From: Thioalkalivibrio sp. ALMg11
Lineage (GTDB): Bacteria > Pseudomonadota > Gammaproteobacteria > Ectothiorhodospirales > Ectothiorhodospiraceae
Direction of reading: 5' to 3'
DNA: 64,000 bases
Assembly: GCF_000377905.1 (NCBI RefSeq)
Contig: NZ_KB898873.1
Location: forward strand, 62,001-126,000
A program made the translations under genes and the position numbers. Position 1 is the stretch's first letter. Each line of letters opens with the position of its first letter. Below are positions 56,491 through 62,577 of the stretch, piece after piece. The notes beneath the pieces are model-generated. The model was not told the DNA's origin and did not search any database. It was given only the letters and a program-made list of their open reading frames with translations.

Positions 56491-57471
56491 TTATTCCTTC
56501 CCGCCACCCTTGCGCTCGACCGGCCGGACCCGAACCGGAGCGCGCTTGTAGTGGCGATGGAGGGTTGCAGGGTTCTCGTGCCCGAGGAGGCGATCGTCGT
56601 CACCGTCCGAGGCAGCCTTCGCTCGAATGTCGTTGAAGGTGAAGCGCTCGGTCAGGACACCCTCCTCGATGGCCTTGCGCATGTAGCGTTGCCAGGGCGC
56701 GCGGAAGCCATCCCCCGTGAACGGCGAGCCATCCCGCTTGTGAACGACCCACATAGGCGAAACCTTCGACGGGAGGGCCTTTAAGGAGGCCATAATCGTT
56801 CGGAGCGCCGGGGTGGGCTCAAAGACGAGCGATTTCTTCGTCTTCCCGGTGAGAACGGTCAGGCCGACATCCTCGGACCAGTCGTTCCACTTGAGATTGA
56901 GAATGTCAGACTGGCGCAAACCCGTTGCGTAAGCGAGGTCCATCGCGCACTGATAGACCGGGGGCATGATGGCGCGCACGGCCAAAAACTCCTCGTCCGT
57001 GATGTACCGCTTCCGAGGGGCTTCCTTGTTCCTGGTGACCAGTCGGCAAGGGTTGTCCGTAGCGAGCCCCCAACGGATCGCGTAGGTGAAGACGTGGGAT
57101 AGGAGCGACTTTTCCCGGTTGCCACGGACCCGCGCGCGGCGGTCCATGTAGCCGTAGATATGCTTCGGCTGGATGTCGTCGGGCTCCATTTCTCCGAAAA
57201 CCGACCGCAAAAGGCCCAGCTCTTGAACCTGCTTCTTCTGGGTGGTGAGAGCCTTTTGCGGTAGGACTTCGCGCAGGTAGCGGTCCATGATCTGGCCCAT
57301 CGTAATGACGGGGGCCTTGGTCGTATTCAGGCGGCTGTACTCGACCATTGCCTCGTGGAATTCCGAGCCAAGCGGATTCCACTTGCCGCTCTTGTCCACG
57401 AAGTAATACTTGCCCCGGCGGACGTAGACCCGCTCGGGGAGATTCTTGTCGCTTTTCCTCTTTCTGCCCAT
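56491..57471 (-). CDS. int: Tyrosine recombinase (phage-type integrase)
   Basis: Integrase (326 aa) expected to insert and excise the island at the tRNA. Seen: an N-terminal basic/beta arm-type region (about 1-45), a SAM-like core-binding domain (about 55-150), and the catalytic domain with Arg I in YATGLRQSDIL (about 181-191), box II FNDIRAKAASD (about 281-291), LLGHENPAT (about 296-304) and the nucleophile in HRHYKR (Tyr about 308). The box II histidine of the HxxR motif is replaced by asparagine. A C-terminal basic tail ends the protein. Confidence 0.93.
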   Translation of the reverse strand: MGRKRKSDKNLPERVYVRRGKYYFVDKSGKWNPLGSEFHEAMVEYSRLNTTKAPVITMGQIMDRYLREVLPQKALTTQKKQVQELGLLRSVFGEMEPDDIQPKHIYGYMDRRARVRGNREKSLLSHVFTYAIRWGLATDNPCRLVTRNKEAPRKRYITDEEFLAVRAIMPPVYQCAMDLAYATGLRQSDILNLKWNDWSEDVGLTVLTGKTKKSLVFEPTPALRTIMASLKALPSKVSPMWVVHKRDGSPFTGDGFRAPWQRYMRKAIEEGVLTERFTFNDIRAKAASDGDDDRLLGHENPATLHRHYKRAPVRVRPVERKGGGKE

Positions 57472-57483
57472 CGCTGTACAGCC

Positions 57484-57720
57484 CTATGCCAAGGCGGTGA
57501 AGTCCGGCCCCGCCTTCTTCTTTGGACTCGCGGCGGCGCTTGGCGCGTTGCCGCCCCCTCGCTTGGAGGCCCCAGGGTGATCCACCTGCGTCACGGGGAC
57601 ACGAGGATAGCCGTCAGCGGCCACAAAGTAATGCACCCCCTGGGATCGGAGCTGCTTGATCTGGGAACTGGGGCGGCGGTAGCCGGTCAGCTCCTCGACT
57701 TGTTCGCGAGATAGAAACAT
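57484..57720 (-). CDS. DUF4224 protein, possible recombination directionality factor
   Basis: Small protein of 78 aa. Seen: MFLSREQVEELTGYRRPSSQ and the strand-forming GVHYFVAADGYPRVPVTQVD, matching the DUF4224 family commonly found next to phage integrases. The start is an ATG; it precedes int by 12 bp. An excisionase-like role is inferred from size and position only. The C-terminal third is basic and low-complexity. Confidence 0.75.
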   Translation of the reverse strand: MFLSREQVEELTGYRRPSSQIKQLRSQGVHYFVAADGYPRVPVTQVDHPGASKRGGGNAPSAAASPKKKAGPDFTALA

Positions 57721-57770
57721 GGCTTATCTCATTCTCGATTCATACAGAGAAGGGCGGTGGGCCACCGAAG

Positions 57771-58079
57771 TCAACCCGCCTTCCTTTCCAGCTCGTTCTC
57801 GACCGCGTGCCTGGAGACAAACTCCAGGCGGGCCGAATCAAGGTGCTCGGCCAGGTCCGTGACCCGCACCATCCATGGCGACTTTGCCGACCCGGCCCGA
57901 TAGGCCGGGAACGGCAGGTCGCCACGGTTGGCTCGGCGGAACGCCTCCTTTCGGCTGATCGCCAGGTACTTGTCGGTCACTCGTTCCAGCTCAATGTCGG
58001 CCGCCCCGTACTCGCGCATCAGGAGATCAACGGTGGACGTGCCAGCATTGCAGCGGTCGTTCGTCGTGTTGTTGGTCAC
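57771..58079 (-). CDS. PrtN-like (pyocin activator family) regulator
   Basis: 102-aa protein resembling the pyocin-activator PrtN family, transcription factors that turn on SOS-induced phage or pyocin genes. Seen: VDLLMREYGAADIELERV (about 17-34), then KYLAISRKEAFRRANRGDLP, a helix-turn-helix-like middle, and WMVRVTDLAEHLDSAR (about 69-84). The start is a GTG preceded by AGGAGAA. It lies between the OB-fold gene and DUF4224, an arrangement seen in pseudomonad prophages and islands. Target promoters are unknown. Confidence 0.75.
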   Translation of the reverse strand: MTNNTTNDRCNAGTSTVDLLMREYGAADIELERVTDKYLAISRKEAFRRANRGDLPFPAYRAGSAKSPWMVRVTDLAEHLDSARLEFVSRHAVENELERKAG

Positions 58080-58107
58080 TTTGAGGGTTCTCCTGCCGTC
58101 AGCGGGC

Positions 58108-58860
58108 TTAGCCCGCCGACCGGCTCAGGTAGCGGCGACGAATATCCAGCACCCATTCCGGAACGCTATCGAAGGTGAAGTCACGGGCCGGTTCGACGCG
58201 GCGCAGGTTCGTAGCGCGAGCGACCGTCTGAATCTCGCCGCCCCGCTGGACCGGCTCCATCAGCCCCTCGACAAAGATCGGGTTCCCCACTCGGATCGCC
58301 TTGCGGAAACGGATGCCCTGCTTGCCGGACATTTCAATCGGGATCAGGGACTCTCGGCTGTTGGCCTGCTGGAGCAGGAAGATCACCCGCTTGTCCATCT
58401 GGAAGGGCTCGCCCGCGACAAACCCGGCCAACTCGAAGTGGTTGGAGGCGCGGGTGAACGTCTCCGGCATGGAGATCGCACTGGTCGATTCGAGCGCTGC
58501 CTTCGCATCCGGTTCGGTATCGAGGATGCCAGGGCGCCCCAGGTAGACACCCTCCATGCGGACGTGGCGCCCCGCCTTCATGGCCGCCTTGTCGTCCATT
58601 TCTTCGGTCACTCCGGAGTAGAGGTGCGCGATTACCTTCACGGTATCGCCCTTGTTGAGCGAACTCGGGATTTGGTCATTCGGGAAAGCGACCTGCATCG
58701 CGTTCTCGGCGGATTGCTGGTCCGGGTTCTCGCGGCTCAGCAGGATCGTCTTGGCCTCGCGGTCGAAATCCATCGCGTAGCCGACCAGCCAGGTTGCGTT
58801 CCAGCAGCCCGACACGAAGGCGTAGCTGCTCGGGTTGTTGAGGTTGTGGTTCGAGATCAT
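58108..58860 (-). CDS. Putative single-stranded-DNA-binding-like protein with two OB folds
   Basis: 250-aa protein not firmly recognised. Two segments look like OB-folds: one around 20-110 (VSGCWNATWLVGYAMDFDRE and GDTVKVIAHLYSG) and one around 140-215 (HFELAGFVAGEPFQM, then IFLLQQANSRESLIPIE and GNPIFVEGLMEP), the second resembling the SSB core. The ATG at 58860 is chosen over one at 58896 because it is nearer a GGAGAACC ribosome site. First gene of the leftward unit. An SSB or recombination-annealing role is inference. Confidence 0.6.
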   Translation of the reverse strand: MISNHNLNNPSSYAFVSGCWNATWLVGYAMDFDREAKTILLSRENPDQQSAENAMQVAFPNDQIPSSLNKGDTVKVIAHLYSGVTEEMDDKAAMKAGRHVRMEGVYLGRPGILDTEPDAKAALESTSAISMPETFTRASNHFELAGFVAGEPFQMDKRVIFLLQQANSRESLIPIEMSGKQGIRFRKAIRVGNPIFVEGLMEPVQRGGEIQTVARATNLRRVEPARDFTFDSVPEWVLDIRRRYLSRSAG

Positions 58861-58934
58861 CTGGGTTCTCCGTCTGGTTTCCAGGGTATCCGGCACCCCT
58901 CCGGGCTCACGGTAAGAAGGTGACGAATATCACA

Positions 58935-58963
58935 AGAATACCGGCGGTATTCTGTAGAAACAA
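58935..58963 (-). promoter_or_regulatory. Sigma-70 promoter of the leftward int-RM unit
   Basis: On the minus strand, TTGTTT (58958-58963) and TATTCT (58935-58940) are separated by exactly 17 bp, 75 bp upstream of the OB-fold gene. The palindrome at 58936-58952 overlaps the -10 box and most of the spacer, so a bound dimer should block polymerase. Confidence 0.6.
58936..58952. promoter_or_regulatory. Palindromic operator GAATACC-GGC-GGTATTC
   Basis: Perfect 7-bp inverted repeat around a 3-bp centre, overlapping the leftward promoter. A half-site-like GGAATAC occurs again at 58967-58973. The binding protein is not identified; a repressor encoded elsewhere in the island, or the PrtN-like protein, are candidates. 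Confidence 0.55.
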
Positions 58964-59038
58964 GCCGGAATACAACGAAAATAATTATACCGAACGGAAC
59001 ACAACCAGAATTCTGCCCGGCCGGATCGCCCTCTTGTG

Positions 59039-59054
59039 CTGTACAAAACACCAG
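59039..59054. promoter_or_regulatory. LexA-like site between divergent island genes
   Basis: CTGTACAAAACACCAG fits the CTG-N10-CAG frame of a LexA box with one mismatch in the second half (CCAG for ACAG). It lies 41 bp before the WGR gene. PrtN systems are often SOS-linked, which makes it plausible, but the match is short. The 234-bp region 58861-59094 is otherwise AT-rich and gene-free. Confidence 0.3.
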
Positions 59055-59094
59055 TGCTTAACTGTTTAGGGCAACCACGAACCGGAGGGACCGG

Positions 59095-59322
59095 ATGGAA
59101 TACCGGCAGGCTTGGGTCCATCGGAAACAGGGGCGCTACTACAGCGCCCGTCTGGTGCGCGATCTGTTCAACGAGCTAACGGTCGTACAGGTGTGGGGCG
59201 GCCGGGGCACCCGGCGCGGCGGCCACGCGATCTCCCCCGTGGCCTCCGTTGAGGAGGGCATGAAGCTGATCGACGGGATCGACCGGCGCCGCGCCTCTCG
59301 GGGGTATTCGCGGGTCCACTAG
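59095..59322 (+). CDS. Small stand-alone WGR-like domain protein
   Basis: 75-aa protein, the only rightward gene in this part of the island. Seen: GRYYSARLVRDLFNELTVVQ (about 13-32), VWGGRGTRRGGHAISP (about 33-48) containing the W-G-x-R/G turn of WGR domains, and EEGMKLIDGIDRRRASRGY at the end. WGR domains are found in PARPs and in bacterial proteins linked to MolR-type or DNA-damage functions and bind nucleic acid. A GGAGG site precedes the ATG. Confidence 0.7.
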   Translation: MEYRQAWVHRKQGRYYSARLVRDLFNELTVVQVWGGRGTRRGGHAISPVASVEEGMKLIDGIDRRRASRGYSRVH

Positions 59323-59326
59323 GCAC

Positions 59327-59359
59327 AAAAAAACCCGCCCAGGCAAAGCCAAGGCGGGT
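59327..59359 (-). terminator. Cassette terminator 1, after the primase gene
   Basis: Minus-strand hairpin with outer stem CCCGCC/GGCGGG and inner GGC/GCC around an AAA (plus-strand view), followed on the minus strand by seven T. It starts just after the primase stop (59366) and closes the cassette. Confidence 0.85.
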
Positions 59360-59365
59360 GTGAGG

Positions 59366-60412
59366 CTACGCAGCAGCCGTTCGGCGGCGGCGAAGCTGGT
59401 CGTTGATGTCCCCACTGGAGGGACAGCGAATGTCCACGGCGATGCCGTGTTCTTCATCGAGGATTTCCTTCAGGCGCTCAGCACCGTGGCGCCCGCCGGA
59501 ATCACCATCGAAACAGATGGTGGTCTGCTTGTTGACGCGGTTCTGGAACCACTCGGGACGCCAGGCATTCGTTCCGGGAAGCCCCATCACGTCGCCTGTG
59601 TACCCCAGATCAACCATCGAGAGCACGTCGATCACGCCTTCGACGACCGCAAGGGACTTGGAGCCTTCCTGTTCCCAAATGGAGGGCTGGGCGGCAATCC
59701 CGTAGCGGAGCGCTTTGCGCTCGCCTTCATTGGCGCTTCGAGCAAGCCTGAACTCGATGGAGTCGAGCCCAGGGAAGAACCAGAGAAGCGGCCGGTAGGC
59801 CCCTGCTGGCATCTTCTTCCCAGGCTTCATCAGTCCCGCCTCAACGAGCTGATCGACGCCACCGGCAGCCTCCGCCATGAAGTCGCGAGCCCTGAAGGGG
59901 TTACCCGGAAGGAACCGGAGCAAACCCCGCTCGATGGCCTCGCGAATCACTCGCTCGGAAATGCCTCGGGAGTCCCGGAGGTAGCGGATGTGGTCCGAGG
60001 AATCCTTGAGGGATGCCTGAAACACGGCCGCCACCACGCGCTTGAGCGTTTCCGAGCTTTCCTGTGGCGCAGGGGGCGGGTTGTCCTGGACGCGAGGCCC
60101 CAAGGACTCGTGAACCCAATACTCCCGCATCAGCCGCTTGATCGTGTCGGAGATCGAGGCACCGTAGATCGCCATGGCGGCATCCACGACCGAGCCTTTC
60201 GCTCCGCACGAGAAGCAGTGATACCGACCGGCGCGAATGCCGAGACGGTTCGAGTGGGCCTTGTGGCCGCAGCTCGGGCAGGAGTCGGATCGCAGCCCAG
60301 AGTTTCCCCTGGTGAACCGGAACCCCTGATCGGTCAGGAAAGCCTCAAGGTCCACCTGCTTCTTGATCGTGTCGATCCAGCGCGGGGAGTCATTTTTCGC
60401 TTCCTCGTTCAT
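59366..60412 (-). CDS. Phage/plasmid-type DNA primase (CHC2 and TOPRIM)
   Basis: 348-aa primase, shorter than chromosomal DnaG. The ATG at 60412 is preferred since the earlier in-frame part reads through the intergenic leader. Seen: a CHC2-like zinc site CPSCGHKAHSN ... YHCFSCGAKG (about 37-62), and TOPRIM motifs LAVVEGVIDVLSMVDLGY (about 263-280) and ICFDGDSGGRHGAERLK (about 309-325). No helicase domain. It probably primes replication of the island or a related mobile element. Last gene of the cassette array. Confidence 0.85.
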   Translation of the reverse strand: MNEEAKNDSPRWIDTIKKQVDLEAFLTDQGFRFTRGNSGLRSDSCPSCGHKAHSNRLGIRAGRYHCFSCGAKGSVVDAAMAIYGASISDTIKRLMREYWVHESLGPRVQDNPPPAPQESSETLKRVVAAVFQASLKDSSDHIRYLRDSRGISERVIREAIERGLLRFLPGNPFRARDFMAEAAGGVDQLVEAGLMKPGKKMPAGAYRPLLWFFPGLDSIEFRLARSANEGERKALRYGIAAQPSIWEQEGSKSLAVVEGVIDVLSMVDLGYTGDVMGLPGTNAWRPEWFQNRVNKQTTICFDGDSGGRHGAERLKEILDEEHGIAVDIRCPSSGDINDQLRRRRTAAA

Positions 60413-60484
60413 CGTCGCCTCCTTGTGGTGACAGCAAACATGCGGGGCCGGTTGGCGCCGCTTCTGTTGAGGAATTGCGCCCAC
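60413..60484 (-). promoter_or_regulatory. Cassette leader 1 (primase)
   Basis: Between terminator 2 and the primase ATG. On the RNA: GCGCAAUUCC, then GAAGC with a hairpin (DNA 60442-60464, stem GCGG/CCGC and GCC/GGC, loop AACC) and AAGGAGG before the start. It is the most diverged of the leaders, but the order of elements is kept. Confidence 0.55.
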
Positions 60485-60518
60485 AAAAAAACCCGCCGCA
60501 GGCAAAGCCTGGGCGGGC
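60485..60518 (-). terminator. Cassette terminator 2
   Basis: Outer stem CCCGCC/GGCGGG, inner AGGC/GCCT around AAA, seven T on the minus strand. It lies 8 bp beyond the stop of the 215-aa gene. Confidence 0.85.
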
Positions 60519-60526
60519 CATAGGGT

Positions 60527-61174
60527 CTACTTGGCGAAGCGCTCACCGCGCATGAACGCGATGAAGTGCATGGCCTTCTTCTTCGTGGCGAATCCCGCAT
60601 GGGATCGGCCGTCTGCGTAGACCATGTACCGAGGCCCATTGCCGACTCCCGGCCGAATGGTAAAGACCGGAAGGTAGTAGCTGGGATGGCGATAGACCTC
60701 CCTGCGGGACTCGATCTCAACGATCCGAACAACGTGTCGCGTCAGGATCGCGCCGCCGCCGTAGGAGCGGCTGTTGGCAATCAGGATGGGCGTTTTCAAG
60801 GGGCCGAGAGAACGGCTGACCGTCCCCATCACGTCCCATTCCTCAATCCAGTCCCGACCCGTGGTGCTGTCCCCGAGGAAAAGGCGAACTCGAACGCCAC
60901 GCTTGCGGGCGGATTCGAGCGCGGTTTTCACGCCGTCCGGCGTTCCGGGCTCGAACCATGTCCCGAGATCGTGGTTCCGGGCCTGATCGACGAGGGCCTG
61001 GTATTCCATGTACTGCTCGATCGTGCCCCGCTCCTCCGGTCGAGGAGCGGGTTGCCCCAGGGCGCTCGCCAGCTCGCGAGCACGCTCGTAGCAGACATCG
61101 AACCCAAGGCAGGAATAGCCGGTACCGGCCGGGATCACGAAAAGACGCTGGGTGTCGTTGGTGGTTACGCTCAT
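60527..61174 (-). CDS. Island protein of unknown function (215 aa)
   Basis: Not assigned. The N-terminal LFVIPAGTGYSCLGFDVCYE (about 11-30) is, from memory, shared with hypothetical proteins of IncP-type plasmids and genomic islands. The first half is helical and acidic; the second half has RVRLFLGDSTTGRDWIEEWD (about 96-115) and a beta-rich C-terminus with RYMVYADGRSHAGFATKKKA (about 183-202), an apparent separate small domain. No signal peptide or membrane segment. One cassette of the array. Confidence 0.75.
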   Translation of the reverse strand: MSVTTNDTQRLFVIPAGTGYSCLGFDVCYERARELASALGQPAPRPEERGTIEQYMEYQALVDQARNHDLGTWFEPGTPDGVKTALESARKRGVRVRLFLGDSTTGRDWIEEWDVMGTVSRSLGPLKTPILIANSRSYGGGAILTRHVVRIVEIESRREVYRHPSYYLPVFTIRPGVGNGPRYMVYADGRSHAGFATKKKAMHFIAFMRGERFAK

Positions 61175-61235
61175 GGTGTATCTCCTTCGGAGTGCAGGGC
61201 CGGAATGGCCTGCTTCACGAAGGAATTGAGCCCAT
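61175..61235 (-). promoter_or_regulatory. Cassette leader 2 with conserved hairpin
   Basis: RNA order: GGGCUCAAUUCC, GAAGC, hairpin GCAG-G-CC-AUUCC-GG-C-CUGC (DNA 61194-61216), then CUCCGAAGGAG, in which CUCC could pair with the GGAG ribosome site, and the ATG. It closely matches leader 3. No -10/-35 pair is evident in the 61 bp. Confidence 0.65.
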
Positions 61236-61268
61236 AAAAAAACCCACCGCTGGCAAAGCCAGGGTGGG
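61236..61268 (-). terminator. Cassette terminator 3
   Basis: The outer stem is CCCACC/GGTGGG, a compensated change from the CCCGCC/GGCGGG of the others; inner TGGC/GCCA around AAA; seven T on the minus strand. Confidence 0.85.
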
Positions 61269-61276
61269 CATAGTCG

Positions 61277-61570
61277 TCATGCGGCGTAACACGCCTTCCG
61301 GAACTCGATTGCCTCAAGCATCGCGTCCGTGTCGGAGAAGGTTTCGAGCGTCAGGTAGCCGTCAACGTAGGTGAGAATGGATTGCGCCTGAAGCGCGACC
61401 CAGACGCGCCGAGCCAGCGCGTCTCGCCAGTTGAAGACCTCGATGAACTCGGAACCCGCGTTGCGCAAGCGTCGCTCGATTGCCTCCGCGTCCGAGCGTG
61501 TGGGGCCTCGGAAGACGCCGGGGGCATACTCGCGCAGGCGATAATCATGGATCAGATCAGTCGTCGTCAT
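61277..61570 (-). CDS. Island protein of unknown function (97 aa)
   Basis: Small acidic protein with MTTTDLIHDYRLREYAPGVF at the start, a middle TRSDAEAIERRLRNAGSEFI (about 24-43) and YVDGYLTLETFSDTDAMLEA near the end. The ATG overlaps the stop of the 82-aa gene (ATGA), so this pair forms the only two-gene cassette. No recognised domain; mixed helix and strand pattern. Function unknown. Confidence 0.65.
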   Translation of the reverse strand: MTTTDLIHDYRLREYAPGVFRGPTRSDAEAIERRLRNAGSEFIEVFNWRDALARRVWVALQAQSILTYVDGYLTLETFSDTDAMLEAIEFRKACYAA

Positions 61571-61815
61571 GCCCGATCCTCCACCACCATCGCCTGAGCA
61601 AACGGCCCATGACGGTCCTCCCGGCGCTCGATGTAGATGGCGAGCACATTGGGGGGCGCCATGGTCGATCGGCCCACATACGCTTTCTGGCTGCCTTTCC
61701 ACTCGTACTTGCACTTGTCGAGCGGCCGAGCGCCGAGTCGGCGCGGATTGTCGCCCAACAAACGGCGGGCGGCGTGGCGGGTGATGATTTTCACGGGTCG
61801 GCTTTCCACTGTCAT
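61567..61815 (-). CDS. Island protein of unknown function (82 aa)
   Basis: Small basic protein. Seen: KIITRHAARRLLGDNPRRLG (about 9-28), then KCKYEWKGSQKAYVGRS. No recognised motif. AAGGAGA precedes the ATG within leader 3. Overlaps the 97-aa gene by 4 bp, so the two probably act together or are merely co-expressed. Confidence 0.6.
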   Translation of the reverse strand: MTVESRPVKIITRHAARRLLGDNPRRLGARPLDKCKYEWKGSQKAYVGRSTMAPPNVLAIYIERREDRHGPFAQAMVVEDRA

Positions 61816-61874
61816 GTTGTATCTCCTTCGAGGTGCAGACCGGAATGGCCTGCTTCACCTGTTATTGCGGGCGC
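61816..61874 (-). promoter_or_regulatory. Cassette leader 3 with conserved hairpin
   Basis: RNA hairpin GCAG-G-CC-AUUCC-GG-U-CUGC (DNA 61835-61856, including GAAGC), where the G-C pair of leader 2 is a G-U pair and the loop is identical. Then CGAAGGAGAUACAAC and the ATG. Confidence 0.65.
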
Positions 61875-61908
61875 AAAAAAACCCGCCACAGGTAGTACCT
61901 GGGCGGGT
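61875..61908 (-). terminator. Cassette terminator 4
   Basis: Outer stem CCCGCC/GGCGGG; the inner stem is AGGTA/TACCT around a single G, different in sequence but still paired; seven T on the minus strand. Confidence 0.85.
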
Positions 61909-61938
61909 GTCGGTCTTCGGCAGATCAACGTGATCTGT

Positions 61939-62478
61939 TCAGGCGCTCATCCAGAGGTCGATGGTTTCGGGTTCCCGAGGTGCAACCCGGTTGCTCTCCA
62001 TGCCCGTGATCCGGTGAGGAATGTACATGTCCTCTCCCAGCTCATCGGCCGCGAATTGGGCCGCAGGCAACCAATCCTCACGAGAGCCCGTGGAGGCGAT
62101 GTCGAGGCAACCCGGTACGCGGGTGTAGATCAGGGTCAGAACCACGCACACGAAGAAGTCGTAAGGCTTCCGGGAGGTGTCGCAGAACTCGAATCGACCA
62201 TCCGCAACCTCGGGCGTCAGCAGGAAGGTGTCGCCGCTGAGGCCCATCCGGCCAGTCCCGTTGAATCGGATCGCATCCGCCGAGAATTCAGGCGGCGCGT
62301 CCGGGGCGTTGCGATCGAGGGCGAGCCGAAGGGGCTCGTCGTCGAAGTAACCCCCCGCCGAGATCGAGTGCTCTGGCAGCCGTCCGGCGAGATACCGAGC
62401 GTCCCGGATGATCTGACGCCAAACGTGGGTCGGGATGGGGATTTTGCGCGTGAAGTAGTGGGTGTAACCGTTGCCCAT
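61939..62478 (-). CDS. Island protein of unknown function (179 aa, GYTHYF start)
   Basis: Opens MGNGYTHYFTRKIPIPTHVW, similar to 'GYTHYW'-starting hypothetical proteins known from phages and mobile elements. The middle has DAIRFNGTGRMG and FEFCDTSRKPYDFFVCVVLT (about 95-114), and the C-terminus is acidic with a Trp (TIDLWMSA). No signal peptide. A separate cassette with its own terminator on each side. Function unknown. Confidence 0.7.
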   Translation of the reverse strand: MGNGYTHYFTRKIPIPTHVWRQIIRDARYLAGRLPEHSISAGGYFDDEPLRLALDRNAPDAPPEFSADAIRFNGTGRMGLSGDTFLLTPEVADGRFEFCDTSRKPYDFFVCVVLTLIYTRVPGCLDIASTGSREDWLPAAQFAADELGEDMYIPHRITGMESNRVAPREPETIDLWMSA

Positions 62479-62537
62479 GGTCTTCTCCTTGCGATGCCGC
62501 TCCGGGATGGAGGGCTTCGCAAAGGGGTTGCGCCCAC
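62479..62537 (-). promoter_or_regulatory. Cassette leader 4 with conserved hairpin
   Basis: RNA: GAAGC, then hairpin CUCC-AUCCC-GGAG (DNA 62500-62518), CAAGGAGA and the ATG. The stem sequence differs wholly from leaders 2 and 3 yet still pairs, with a near-identical loop (AUCCC for AUUCC). Confidence 0.6.
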
Positions 62538-62570
62538 AAAAAAACCCGCCCAGGCAAAGCCGAGGCGGGT
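62538..62570 (-). terminator. Cassette terminator 5, after the cytosine methyltransferase
   Basis: Outer stem CCCGCC/GGCGGG, inner GGC/GCC around AAA, seven T on the minus strand; nearly identical to terminator 1. Confidence 0.85.
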
Positions 62571-62577
62571 GTGGTCT

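Noticed and set aside
59321-59360. Terminator for the rightward WGR gene
   Set aside because: The hairpin has A rather than T after it on the plus strand; it is oriented for the leftward primase gene.
59327-62570. Integron-like attC sites between cassettes
   Set aside because: The intergenic units are clear intrinsic terminators plus ribosome-site leaders, with genes all in one orientation, and no GTTRRRY/RYYYAAC core sites were seen.
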